Program-made: the position numbers and the translations under genes
Shown here: in pieces, positions 39,023 to 51,942 of the stretch
Position numbering within the stretch: position 1 is the stretch's first letter
How the letters are laid out: each line of letters opens with the position of its first letter
Notes under the pieces: model-generated
Told to the model about the DNA's origin: nothing
The model's input: only the letters and a program-made list of their open reading frames with translations
Database searches by the model: none
Assembly: GCA_034620365.1 (NCBI GenBank)
Contig: JAQGEQ010000043.1
Span: forward strand, 620,001-684,000
Reading direction: 5' to 3'
DNA: 64,000 nt
Origin: Pegea sp. RAD2-039
Lineage: Eukaryota > Chordata > Thaliacea > Salpida > Salpidae

Positions 39023-40626
39023 TTAAAAGATGAACATTAAGGGTCAATAACATCAGACTAAGAATTTACAAAGAATAAAAGTTGTAAGGCTGCTATTTTC
39101 AAAGACTAAATTTTAAAGGAATTAAACTGTTGACACAGAAAAAATGACTTCTGTTTGGGTTTTTACATCTTAGCTGTGATTTGAATGTCGATATTTATGA
39201 TTATTCTTCATAGTAAAAAAGCATTCCTTTGATTTTTCAAATTTCTAAAGAAGTTTTGTGGCTGTTGAAAAAAATTAAAACAAGTTTTTCAACAGCTTTT
39301 TGTTTGTTTTATATTACGATACTCTGTTTCAAACTTCATAACTCTTTGACTGTGCTTTCAAATATGAGCTTAAAAAGCAAAACTTTCATTTGGTACTCAA
39401 GAAAATATACTTCCTGAATTAATTTCAGAAACTTATCTTTCTATTCTATTTCTTTTAATAGTTTGCTATATACAATAATTAGTCATTAATCATAATCTGA
39501 GTTTCCAATTTTTGCTGGATGGTTTTCCAGAAATATTTTTGTGCGGTTTTAAATATGACTTTAACAATTAGTTTACATTTATCAAATAGCAGAAATAGGA
39601 AATAAGCAAGCAAAGACTTATCTTAAATTTTGTTAAATAAAAATACATTACTAAGAAACTGCAAGCGTTTATTATTGTTTATGTTTAGCAAAAACTAAAA
39701 CTTTTAATTTTTGGTCTTAAATCAAAAATGTTTAATTTAAACTGAAAGTTCCAACTAAATTATGAATTGGACAAAAATAATTCAATAAGAAGTTTGTAAG
39801 TTCTACTTTTATCAATTGCTTGTAAATTGAAAATCAATTTAATTTTCTTTGATATTCCTAAGATTTTGATAATTTGCATAAAAGTTAGAAAAGTTTATCT
39901 CACGTAGGTTGCAATTTAAAAAATAAGTGGGCTTAAAAAATATATAAACAATAGCCACTAAATGATACTCAATAAATGATTCTTTTAAATTTGAGATTAA
40001 GACTTTTGCAGAAGCAAAATATTTTATCATTAAAAGAAGTGACATCATTTTTTCAAATTTATATCTTAGACATGTAGATTTGTATCAATTCTTATATTAT
40101 TGTATTTTTCGTAAGCAATTTCTTTTTATATTTTATTGAGAAAATCGATGGAAATTTGTAAATTAGAGAATAAAATAATATGTTAGCCTTATCATTGATT
40201 TTACAATTCTAAGTGATTACTTTAGTCAAAGCACAAGTGATCTAATTGGTGCAAAGTGTTGTTGGTGTAGAGGATACTAATCATAAAAAACTTTCTACAC
40301 AAAGGATGTTACTTACAGCACGCAATAAAGTTGATGAAAGCTTGGATGCCGAGTGAAAATAATTTTTACGATTAACATCTTAAGAAGTTGAGGTTCCAAT
40401 TTACCGTGGGACTCAAAGTTGAAATCTCACAACAGTTTGAGAATCACAGATTCTAGATTTTAGAATATACTCTTCTGCTTTTGCATATAAGTGCTTAGAA
40501 ATTTATACAATTTATCTTATAGCTGTATCTTAAAGTAAATTTAAGTAGTTTTAGAATCAATTTACTACTAGAATAAGCATTTTAATAAAAAAATAATAAA
40601 TAAATTTTTGAATAATCTTGTAGAAA
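39023..40626. other. Intergenic spacer TMTC2-SLC10 copy 1
   Basis: Beyond the TMTC2 polyadenylation signal, AT-rich sequence with no recognised exon or repeat. The leader of the first SLC10 gene is A/T-only for about 50 bases before its ATG. Confidence 0.6.
39074..39079 (+). terminator. Polyadenylation signal of TMTC2
   Basis: AATAAA 52 bases after the TMTC2 stop codon; consensus hexamer at a plausible distance. Confidence 0.5.
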
Positions 40627-43480
40627 ATGAACTCTCGAAATTTGTGTTTTAATTTGTTGATTGTTTTTATCTTTACTGCAAAATGGAATACGCCAAAAGA
40701 AGTGAGCGCAGATGTCACAGATCAAGTAACAGCTAAAACTGATTCATTTAAATGCAGCACTACTGAGTTGACAAATGGAACAAAAATAAAATCATCTAAC
40801 TCAACTAAACATATTTTAAAATCAATGAAAAATAACTTGTATAGATGTGACAGCGATGAGTATAAAAAGTTCTTATGTCAAATACTCACAGTTTATGCTA
40901 GCAATGGAAAGCATATTTCTGATAATGTTTCTGAAGTTCAAGTTTTACTCGAAAGTCAGCTGTTGCAAAAGGTTGAAGAATTACTAAGAGTGGAGCACTT
41001 AGGTGTTTTACCTAACTGCCTTAATACTTCTGAACCTAAAAACATAACAAAATTGAATTCAGCGAACGCTACTGAAATTGCTTTAAAAAGTATAAAAAGC
41101 CAGGAAGAAATTAAAAAAACAAACGTAAGAAAAATTGTTTTCATTATCTTAAATTTCTATATAATTCCAAAATATCTACGAATTTTTATAAATATTTAGT
41201 GATATACAGTTCATATATTAAGAAGTTCTTAAAAACTGTAGTTTAAATTTGCCTTCATTATGATTTAAATTTATGGTATATTTTATCGATTCTTTTTGCA
41301 TTTAGAGATCAAAATTGAGTAAAGTTGACCAGGAATCCCTAGATATTTTACTCAATCTTACTTCTAAAGAAGTTGATAAAAAAACGAGCGAAAATAACTT
41401 TTCAGAAAAAAAGGATAGCATGATCTCAAGATTTCCCAAGAAGCTAAAAGACATGATAAATGATAAAAGCTTACCACAAAAGTATATCGATCTTTTTGGT
41501 AGAAATTTATCCGAAGAAAATCTGAAGGAAGTTTTGATGAATAATGACGAATTTTTAAAACTATTTCTACCTCCTGTAATTGTAGAAATTATGGAGGTCA
41601 GAAGATTTTTTATCTGCTTCTTCAATCTAAAAATTTAACTGTTATCTTTACAGCGTCGAGGTTTACCTATATGGCTGAGGAAAATTGCATTGACTAACTT
41701 GTCTTCTGGAGATATTGAAGATTTGATTTTGCATAATAAATCTCTTTTCTCAGATTTGTTTGGTTCACATAATGCTCACTTTTTTGAATTTATGAGCTCT
41801 TCACCAAAAGCTACTGCTTATAAGCTACTGATTGTGTTGATTCAAACTAGTTTAATCATTGTCTTGCTTTTTACGGGTACATTTAATTATTCTATATCTT
41901 TTTTAACTCATTGAGCTAATATCTATATCAATACTGTCTATCAGCTGGTTTTTAGAAAGGTTTTCATCAGTTTTTATTTTTAACAGGTTTATCAATTGAA
42001 CAAAAAAAAATATTAAAACATGTAAGACGACCGAAAGGGGTTTTGATAGGAATAATATCGCAATTTGTCCTTATACCTGCCAACTGTATTCTATTGATAA
42101 AAATTCTTCATCCTGACCCATCTGCTGCAGTCAGTTTATTGTTTTGTTCTTGTGTGTCCAGCGGATCTATTTCTAACTTACTTACTTACATATTACAAGG
42201 AGATATAAATCTAAGGTTTGAAAAGATATAATAAAATACAAAGTGGATCAAAAATATATTTTATTATGGTTTGGTTTCAACAGCATTCTTATGACTGTAT
42301 CCTTCTTGATTCTTTCAACTGGATTAACTCCTCTCAGTATATATACATGGGCCAAACTGATTGACAGCGGCATCAAACCAGTAATCTCTTACTCAATAGT
42401 TCTTCTTGAGATTATATTGGTTGTTTTCCCTTTAGTCACTGGATGTTTTATCCGCAAGTATTTTTCAGCTTATGTGAAAATTACCAGACAAGTAAGCTGT
42501 ACTTGCCAATGTCTATTTGTAAATATTTCTAAACGGATTTTTTTATTTTTCTCTTAGATAAGTGTTTTTATATTGATGGTAATAATGATTTCTAACATTG
42601 GAATTGTAAGCTGGTTATTTCAAGATTCAATGTTCTATATCTTACCTATGAACTCTATCGTAGCGTGCATGTTTTTACCTTTATCTGGCTTTGCTTTTGG
42701 CTATACACTCCCTATGATATTAGGCGAAAATTCAAAGTCTTGGTATGTTTTATCTTCGAGTTAAATGAAGTTTATGTATTAGGCTTGATCAAACAAATTA
42801 ATAGTCGGGCAATAATGCTGCAAACTGGCTGCCAAAATTTTCAACTGACAAAAAGTATCGTAACTTTGTCTTTTTACCCGCTTTCAATTGGATTCTATTT
42901 GTTAATACCAATATTTTATCAAGTTTTTCAGGTAATTTAGCTACCGTTTTAATTTGAATAGTTTTATTTTAGTTTTTAACTTTTAAAATAGAAACATTAT
43001 AAATAGTTTCATGCTTTATAATTTATCATATTTTTTATATTTTTCTTTTTATTTAATCAAAATTGTTTTTAATACTGTTCAATTATTAGATGATAGAAGC
43101 TACAGTTCTTATTATCGCTTGGAAGTTATACGTAAACATTTTTAAAGATGAAGACATACACAGTGAAATCTTACAGCCAAGTAACTAGTTGTACTCTTAA
43201 ATGAATGTATAAAAATATACTTTATACTTCAGTAAAAGGCTTTGCTGCCTAAATTGCTTATTTTAATTACTTTTTATATTATTAATAATATCAATAGATT
43301 ACCTCAATTTAACATCAACTCTTGGAATGTACTAACAAACGAAAATTAAAAGAAACTTACTTTCAATTTTCAAATTTTCCAGACTTAACTTCAAATAATG
43401 TCCACAATCCTCAAACAGTTTTTGAGCTTGTAGAGCAAACTTCTAAAAATGAGAGTTCTAAGAATGAGGTTTTGGAGTGA
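40627..43480 (+). CDS. SLC10-family transporter copy 1, with ectodomain and altered Na+ site
   Basis: Member of the bile acid:sodium symporter family. Exons: 40627-41124, 41306-41596, 41654-41876, 41987-42215, 42284-42491, 42558-42742, 42805-42931, 43090-43180, 43383-43480. Phases close to give 649 residues. A signal peptide (NLLIVFIFTA) leads an ectodomain of about 310 residues. The ectodomain has a Cys-pair helical module (C74-C131), many NxS/T sites and two or three copies of an LP/NN-type 40-residue repeat. The SLC10 core follows: VRRPKGVLIG, SQFVLIP, SISNLLTYILQGDINL, SILMTVSF, a TGCQNFQL block, and a cytosolic tail. Compared with copy 2 and other SLC10s, CCPGGN is replaced by CVSSGS, MTTCS by MTVSF, and the Na+-binding Glu before TGCQN by Gln. 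Na+-coupled transport may therefore be lost. An alternative stop is at 43186-43188 if the last intron is retained, but copy 2 has the same extra exon in the same phase. Substrate unknown. Confidence 0.88.
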
Positions 43481-46341
43481 CTTGTTTGATAAATAGTTAA
43501 CTCTTAGTCAAATATTGCTTCATTGAAACACATTGTGTACTTATATGTTAAAACTAATTGCATGAGGTAACAATTTATCATTTATTAATAATGATATTCA
43601 TTTTATTCCGAAAAATACAGTAAAAATGTTAGATTATAGAGATCTATTACATGAATTGCATTATTCTGAAATTTTTTCTCAACATATTACTTTTGTAAAT
43701 GCTAGTGTCTTGTTTCAACATATTGTAGTATTTTACTGACAAAGATCCTGTAAAAACAACATCCAATTTCTATACGTTTTTATACTTTTAATGTAGTTCA
43801 ACTCATCTTTAACTAACTTAACTTGAAATCAGTGAGGTAAACATTCAATCTAAATTATATTAAACAAGTTTTAGTTTAATTTAATTTAGATACTCGGGTA
43901 TAGTCAACATAAGTTTTACATAAGTAAAGCTCTTTATAAAATTTTTAATTCCTAATAATTTATAGTTTAAAAAAATATTTAAGGTAATCTGTATATAAAG
44001 TTTAATAATTATTTAGGTATTTATCAAAACTAGAAACCTTTACATCTTAGGTTATTATCAGCAATAAACAATTTTTTAAACTTAATTTTCTTACTTTTAA
44101 GTGGCAATTAAAAAGTTACTCAAACAAAAAGTTATTATTTTGGAGACTAATTCACTTGCTATCATAGTGATTACAGTTCACAAAAAGTGTATCTATATAG
44201 TTTAAACAACATTTTTACATTTTATAGGCTTCTCAGCATTTAGTTGACACTTTTTATTAGCTTAAATTATTTTGAACTGACTATTACGCATTTTTGGTGG
44301 TTTGCCTTAAATAAAAAATGAATTTTAACACCTACATTTGCAAATATTGATGTTACCGAGAAAAATTTTGACGTATCTAGATACAAAGCCTTGACTAGGC
44401 TTATAAACATTCTGAACTTACGATTTTACCAAAGGTATTTTCTAATAATTTGGTATAATTTGTAAAACGCTTAATAATTAATTTATTATCTTCAAACAAA
44501 TTGAAGTTTGAGTAAAATTTTGACTTCAATATTTTTACTTTTATGCTAGATTGTTATCATTCTAAATAAAATTTTTGTGTAGCTAATTAGCTTATGCAGA
44601 AATTTAAATGTTTACAAAAAGAAATCATTTATTTATGTTTATAGTTGAACAGCAACGTCAACACAGTTAAGCAACAAGCTTGAAAGCTCTATTTTTGTTT
44701 AACTATTTTTTTATACTAGTATAACACTATATAATATATAATATAACACGATATATAACAATATCTATGATATATCTATAAATCTATATATCTGATATAT
44801 CTATTGATATATCTATAAATACCATATGTTAAATGACATAATATTCGCTATAACTTTGTGATTTGAAAATAAATTAATCACAATTAGATTAAGCTTTAAA
44901 AAAAAGTTAATTTTTTTTTATATATTCTGTAGAAGTTTATTCAAAACGGTAAAATCATATCATGAAAGTCAATATTTATTATTTTTTAGATACTTATTTA
45001 TGTAATCATGATATGTGTAAGAGATAGTTTAATCGTGTAATAAGACTAACCAAATAAATCTACAGTTTAAAGCTATGTTAGATTGACAGAATTTGCTGTT
45101 ATTGACAGCATTTTAGGATATTACTACTTGTAAAATATGTTTTTAATGTTTGTATAGATCATAATATTTGTATAAACATCTTTTGATGTGTATACAGAAG
45201 AGAAAATACAAATTATATTTACAGCTTCATATAAAAGAAATTATTTCAGATAAATGGTAGAATAAAAAGTAAAAACTTAACGACAAATTCTTTAGATTTA
45301 TATGTTGAAAAAAATCAATAAAAAGTCAATTTAAGAGTAATTAGGTATTTCTGTTTTAAAAGTATTCAGTATTAAACATTGATACTAGTATCAGGTGCCT
45401 CAGTTTTTGATGATATAGTTAAGTTATAATGTACTCAATATGTTTTAATGAGGTTTATTGTAATTAATAAATTCTTTTTAAATTTAGTTGAACAAAAGGA
45501 AAAACAACTTGTTAATTATTATATTCTGAATCCTATTTGCTTAACTATCCCGCTATTTAAACAATAAATTTAAAAATTGTCATATTATGATAAAGTTTAC
45601 ACCAGCGCCTTGAGCTTGTCGTTTGCGCTAAAAGTATATTTAGTTCAAATAATAAAATGTTAAGTTGCACCGCACTCTTGACTATGTTTCCTATCTAATC
45701 ATAATTGAAAAAATAGTGGTAGGTTAAATAGAGGAAGCTTTTTTTGATAGCCTGAGTTTTACTTTGAAGTAGATATCCTAGATGTTTACCTAAAAAAAAT
45801 ATTTATAATTACCGTGAAGCAATCATTAAACATCAATATTTTAGGTCTATATTTTCAAAAGTCTCAATTGATATTATTACTTGAAAGATCTAATGAAAGT
45901 AAAAGCATGATGAACTAAATGTCTATTAAGGCATGTTATGATTTTAGCGATGATTATTTTGAACAACATACTAATGTTTGTTTTGTTATTAGTTAAATAA
46001 TGGTTTGTTTGAATAAAACAAGCGTTTTAGACAAGCAGATTTTATATTTTCAGTAAATCTAACAGCTTAAAATACAACAGAATAAATTTTAAGCAATTAT
46101 CTTTAGAAATTAATTCACTATTCAATTTCTATATTATGTAAATTTTTCAAATTATTTCAAATGATTTACTGCAAATTGTAATAAATAATTCTCAGTTTTT
46201 ATATATCTAGCTTGTTTCGAGTATACGTATTTTTTAAGTAAATTTAGATATTTTTAACACTGCAAATTAAATTTTTAAGTTGGTAGATATTTTGATTTAA
46301 GCTTATAGATATAAGAATAGTTATCATTGCAAGCATACAAA
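43481..46341. other. Spacer between the two SLC10 genes
   Basis: 2.9 kb of AT-rich DNA. It includes an AT-dinucleotide/atatctat-rich tract at about 44725-44825. No third SLC10 copy or exon fragment was recognised. Confidence 0.6.
44725..44825. repeat. Low-complexity atatctat-rich tract
   Basis: Irregular iteration of atatat and gatatatct units, seen directly. Simple-sequence DNA. Confidence 0.7.
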
Positions 46342-49300
46342 ATGGGTTTTTACGCCAACTTTTTGATTGGTTTGCTTTTGCTGTCAGTTCAAGTACTGAT
46401 AGATGGAAACGAAACTAATTTTACTGGAAGTGAAAGTTTTTCGTTATTTAAATCTAAATTGAATCAAACATTAAAGATAATTAACATTAATGTTGATGAA
46501 TCATTTGATTCATTACCTAGAAATGCTTCTCTTGAGCCTGTGATGAATAGTACCAGTAGCTTGAACTTATGTGGAAGCAAAGAATATTTGCTAGAGTTGA
46601 CTCAGTTTAGTAAAAATATTCTTTCAGCAGAACAAATGGTGGAAATCAGAGAATTTTCGTTTTCGAATTCAAAGAAATACATCAAAAAAATAAAAAAAAT
46701 GTTGAGAAGCAATGAGATAAGTTATATTCCTAAATGCAATAAAAATAAAGAAACAAACACAGTTGGAACAAAAATGACTACTACTCACTCAACTGGTGTA
46801 GCAAACTCTTGTAATGAAAAACTTTATCTACCTTACTTAATTAACTTTGCTTTTAAGATAGGAAACGATTTCACACAGGATGAAAGATCAGATTTACGAG
46901 ATCTATTTCGTGCTGGTGACCTAGAAAATATTTACCAAAAGCTGAGAAGTTTGGCAAAAAAGTATAGCTTAGAGATTCCTTACCCTTGCAATGCTCAATC
47001 TATAACCACAGCTCCACCGAGATACAATTGCACTGTAAACTTCAGTTTCCAAAAAGAGTCTTCACTTGATCAGATGATATCAATTTTATCTGATTCAAAA
47101 AATAAATCTCAAAATAAACTGCTAACTTCAGAAGATTCTCTTCAAATAAGCGAACTAAAAAATAACGTTATCTGGTCAACTATTTGTCAAAGTGAAAATG
47201 TGACCAAGCAACCACCAATAAGTCAGGTAAAGATATTAACTTTTTAATTTAGAAAAACAATTGTTTAAATCTGTCGTAAAACTTTTCGATAAATCTAAAG
47301 ATGTTAAAATTCCGTTTCAGTTTGATGAAATGATGATCGCTGCAATAAAGGATGGGTACATACATCAGTCTACTTTTGACTTGTTTAAACAGAATGCGAT
47401 AACAAGAAAGACTATTATTGAGATGCTTCGAAATAACAAAGACTTTATTAAAAGTCGATTGCCACCAGTTCTTAGAAAAAAGTATGATTTAGGGAAAATA
47501 CCAAAAAAATATGAAGAGATTCTTTTAAATAATATGACAAAGCTCCAAAAGAAAGAAGTATTGTATGATGATGATGAATTTTACTACTTAGTTCTTCCTT
47601 CTGATTTCGGAGAAGTGATGAAGGTTGTAGAAATAAAATATTTGTTACAATTTATCTTGAAGTAAATCACATTATCATTGGTTGTTTAATTTAGTTGTAA
47701 AGTTATATAATGCTGCAATAAATTTAATACAATTTATGCTTGAACTATGATGGAAAATAATCATTGTAAAAGCGGCGTATAAAATCTAAGATTCTAAAAT
47801 CTTCCTTTTCATTTAATCAGCTTTATTTTTAATAAGTGGATTTTTCTTTTTAGAATGAACAAAGATTAGTTCCGGTTTGGTTTAAAGAATTAGTTTGGAC
47901 TGGATCACCTGAAGATATTAATAAAACTTTAAGAAGTAATGAATCTTACGTTATAGATCTTATAGGGGCAAAAGCGTATTTTATCATCAGCTTGATTACT
48001 GACCCACAAAAATCTCTGTTAAATGAAGCCATTACTGTTTTGGTTTGTGTATGTCTGATTTGTGGTATGGTACCTTTGGGTGAGTTTTTTTTATACATTG
48101 TGCTTAAATTAAAAGGTTACCTTACTTGTAATTCATCTTGATAATCTTAGATAAATTTTTTTACGTAAAGCTTATTATAAGAAAATAATTAAACCTAAAA
48201 AATTCACTTTTAAATATTATTTGTTAAGATCTGTTTATTGCTTGGCAGTTTGGCAAAGATAAGATTGTTGAATCTTCATCTATTCTGGTTTAAACTAATG
48301 CAGATCACAGAAATTTAAGCACCTTCTTTATTAGCAGAGTACACGCAATTTAAAGTATAAAAATTTATTCTAATAAATCAAAATTAACCTCATAGCAATA
48401 AGTAGCTTATATGAGAGTCGAATTATTTTGGAGCATGCAAAACAGTTAGTTCAATTACGAGTTCGTTGTAGTTTTTTTCGAGAAAACCTTCAACAAATTT
48501 TAGTACCTAAAATAGCATTTGATCGTTGTGATTTTTATTCTATACACTATATTGTCTCAACTCTCTTTGTAAGTTACACTGGAATAGTATCTTGGATGCT
48601 TAAGCGGTAGTCACAATACTTATTGCGTGGCATGAAATATCTATGACATTTTATATTAACTTCTGAAAATACAACCTAAAATTGATTTTACAGAATAGCT
48701 AAAATAATGAAATAACAATGGCTAATAGTTTCAAAGTCACAAATATTTTGTTAATATTTTAAAATAGTATTTTATCTAAAAACAAGAAACAATATCGAGT
48801 ATTTTATTTTATTTTTTTGAAATTTTTACTTATCTTCTAAATATTTATCTGATTATCTTTTTTATATTCTGTGCTGAGATATCAGCTTACACCACCTTTT
48901 AAAACCATTTATTTTGATGATTTATATTAAATAATTCCAAACAAATGTCTATTTTCTATCTCAAGGCTGCACAATGACCTTTGCTGAAATAATGAAACAT
49001 GCCAGAAAACCTAAGGGAGTAGTGATTGCACTGACATCACAATTTGTCGTCATGCCAGCAGCCGCTCTAGGATTAACAAAGCTTTTTGAATTAGACATAT
49101 ATAGTTCGATTTCAATACTTATATGTGGTTGTTGTCCTGGTGGAAACATATCTAACATTTTAGCTTATGCTCTAAATGGTGATATGAATTTAAGGTAACA
49201 AAGAAAATCACCAAATATATGAATATAATATATAATCAATAAATTTTATAAATATATATTATATATAATAATAGTGCCTCAAAAATATTTAGAACAAATT

Positions 49301-51942
49301 TGACTTTAGTTTACTTTATATATATATATTTATATTTGATAGAGACTGATAAAAGATTTACATCATTTGTTTTAAATTTGTTTTTATTGGAAATTTCCTA
49401 CAATATATGATGTAAATATTAACAAACTTTTTTTTCATTTTAGCATTTTGATGACAACATGCTCCTCAATAATAGGTCTTGGAATGATGCCATTAAACAT
49501 TTTTATATACTCAAGATTTATTTTACCGAGTTCACTTTTACAACAAAACGCAGTGCCATTTGATAAAATTATGCTAAATATTGTGGGCACAGTTGCTCCT
49601 GTTATTGTAGGCATTCTTATTCGCCGTTATAAGCCCCGTTGGGTTGATTATGTTATGAAGGTGGCTTTTTCATAATATTCATAAAAATGATTCAATTCAC
49701 AAATATATCAATTTGACACAGTAATCTCTAACTTTCTTATTTTAAATTCAGATTTTTTTATTTTTATTTCATAAGCGCAAAAAAAATTATACTTTAGCAG
49801 TTGAATATTTCGTAGTATTTTCAATAATTTTTGTTTTTGTTCAAATAATCTCTAAAGTAAGTCCTAAACCTAAAATAGAACTCTCATTAAGGGTGGGTTC
49901 ATCATCATGATCTTATGTTTCGTTGTTCTTATTGTTCTTGTCGGATACTTATACCAAGAGGCACTTGTTCGATTCTTTCCTGTTCAATTACTTTCAGTTT
50001 GTTGTATACTTCCAATTTGTGGATTTACTTTCGGTTACTTTTTTGCTTGGGTAGCTCGTGAAAAACCAAAAAGTTGGTAAGTTTGAACCCCTTTTTCAGC
50101 TTTAGTTCAAGAATATAATTTATATTAAAATTATTAAATTATATTATTAAATAAGTATAAAGTAATTGATAATATTTAGTTAATTACTCTACCCAGTTTA
50201 AGTACTCTTACATCTTATACATTTTTGTTCATTTAGTAATTTTTCAGCTAAACTATTTATTTAGTAACTTTTAACAAGTTAATTATTAATTATTAAACTT
50301 ACAAACTATTTTATTGTTCTTCTAACAAATCACTTTTACATATTTTTTTAACTTATACCATGAAAGTACAATTTATTTGATTTTAGTCGTACAATAATGG
50401 TCGAAACCGGATGTCAAAACGCGCAGCTTTGTGCTTCGGTTTTACGGCTTGCATTTAATCCTGTGGTTATCAACATACTTTTTATCATGCCAATGATCTA
50501 TGCATTTTTTCAAGTAAGTCACGATGTGAATTCATGTTTAAGCATGTTAACAGCTTTTAAAGTCCTAAATAGATTTGTTAAAACTTGATTAGGTCAACAA
50601 TTTTAAATATTTGAATAAAAAATTTAGAATTTGAATGAGATTACATCTGCTTTTATTTAGATATCACTAAGTAGAAAAACAAATAAAAGTTTTAAGATTT
50701 TAACAATACATTGAGTGATTAAAACCAAAGTAATCAATAAATGAAATTAATGTTCTGAATTAATGAGTTCTTGAAAACAACATTCCAAATTAAATAAAAT
50801 TCTTTTATAAAAGAGAGCATTGAATAAATGTTATCTATGAAAGCTTACATTTAAGTAATTTTTTTATAAATATTAAGATTGCATAAAACTAATAATTCAT
50901 ATGAGATAAATGAACATTAAATATAAGAACTAGATTTTGTCTAGATTACTTGTCAAGTTAGTATACAACTTATCCTTAAAAATTGCATCTATTACTTTTA
51001 TTTCTACTTAAATTGTAAAAGCTTTCAGCGAGATTCAGTTTTTTGAAACATTTAAGTGAAAAATGCAACAAGTTCCACTCTCTAAATATTCAAATAAACT
51101 GTTTAAGTTTGCTTCATTTATAAAATAAGATGTGGCTACCATATGTAAGTAGTATTATAGAAGCCATCCAAACAACCTAAATACAAGTTCAGGTACAAAT
51201 ATTAAAACAATCTTGAACCTGATGTTTTCCAAAATTTGATAACTTCTATCAATATTTGCTATCTTTATTTTCAGAAGATTTGTTTGCAAAATGTTCAAAG
51301 CTCACTTAAAGTCACTTGTTTAATGTTTTCGAGATAGTCTGTAAAATATTTATTTTGTAAATATACTATACTTATAACTCATCACAACTTTTTCAAAAAT
51401 AATTTTTGACTTTTTACAGATATTTGAATCTTTTGCAATCATTTTAATCTACCGAATGGTATTAAGGTGCAAAGACAAACCAAAAATAATCGAAGAAAGT
51501 AGTGAAGAAAATATGAAACTAGCCTCTTTTAATGAAGAATATCCTGAAAAACAAAGTATTCATTTCGTTTTTATTTATTTCCTCTTAAATTCCCAAGTTT
51601 GTATCTAATTCATTTATTAAACTTTATAAACTCATTCCAATAACTACTCTTAAGTATTATATAAACAAAACCTACAAATATCGATTTGTCTGAAAATATC
51701 AAAATAATGAGAAAGAACATTATTAGAAAGAACTTTATTTCATTAAAGTGATTTATGCTAAAACTTGTCTAATCACAGAAATCAACGAAAACATTACAAT
51801 GAAAACAAATATCAACGAACATCAATTTCAAAGACCAGTTTCAGAGGCAGTTGATATAGATGAAGTTTGGCCCTTGGAAGGGGCTCCAACTGAAGCCTGT
51901 TTAAATTCATTTGAAATGGCAAACAGTGAAAATCTGGTTTAA
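46342..51942 (+). CDS. SLC10-family transporter copy 2, with larger ectodomain and intact Na+ site
   Basis: Tandem paralogue of the preceding gene. Exons: 46342-47226, 47321-47623, 47854-48079, 48966-49194, 49444-49660, 49892-50076, 50387-50513, 51420-51555, 51779-51942; 823 residues. Start is the ATG at 46342, giving a clean signal peptide (FLIGLLLLSVQVLI). The ectodomain is about 450 residues. It carries three Cys-pair modules (C77-C132, C157-C216, C230-C282) and about three copies of a 40-residue repeat (residues about 306-440). The core is canonical: ARKPKGVVIALTSQFVVMP, CGCCPGGNISNILAYALNGD, SILMTTCSSIIGLGMMP, MVETGCQNAQLC. These include the Ser/Asn, Thr, Glu and Gln expected at the two Na+ sites. 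It is probably a Na+-coupled organic anion or bile acid-like transporter; the substrate cannot be read from the sequence. Exon 4, 6 and 7 lengths equal those of copy 1 (229, 185, 127 nt). For intron 1 I chose 47227-47320 because it closes the phase and has a proper acceptor. Confidence 0.9.

Noticed and set aside
43186..43188. Early stop as the true end of SLC10 copy 1
   Set aside because: A gtaact donor just before it joins in phase to a terminal exon (43383-43480), exactly as in copy 2, so the longer form is preferred.
48428..48610. 60-codon frame in an SLC10 copy 2 intron containing TGIVSW, resembling part of copy 1 exon 6
   Set aside because: Only about six residues match, it lies in the wrong place in exon order, and it has no splice signals; likely coincidence.
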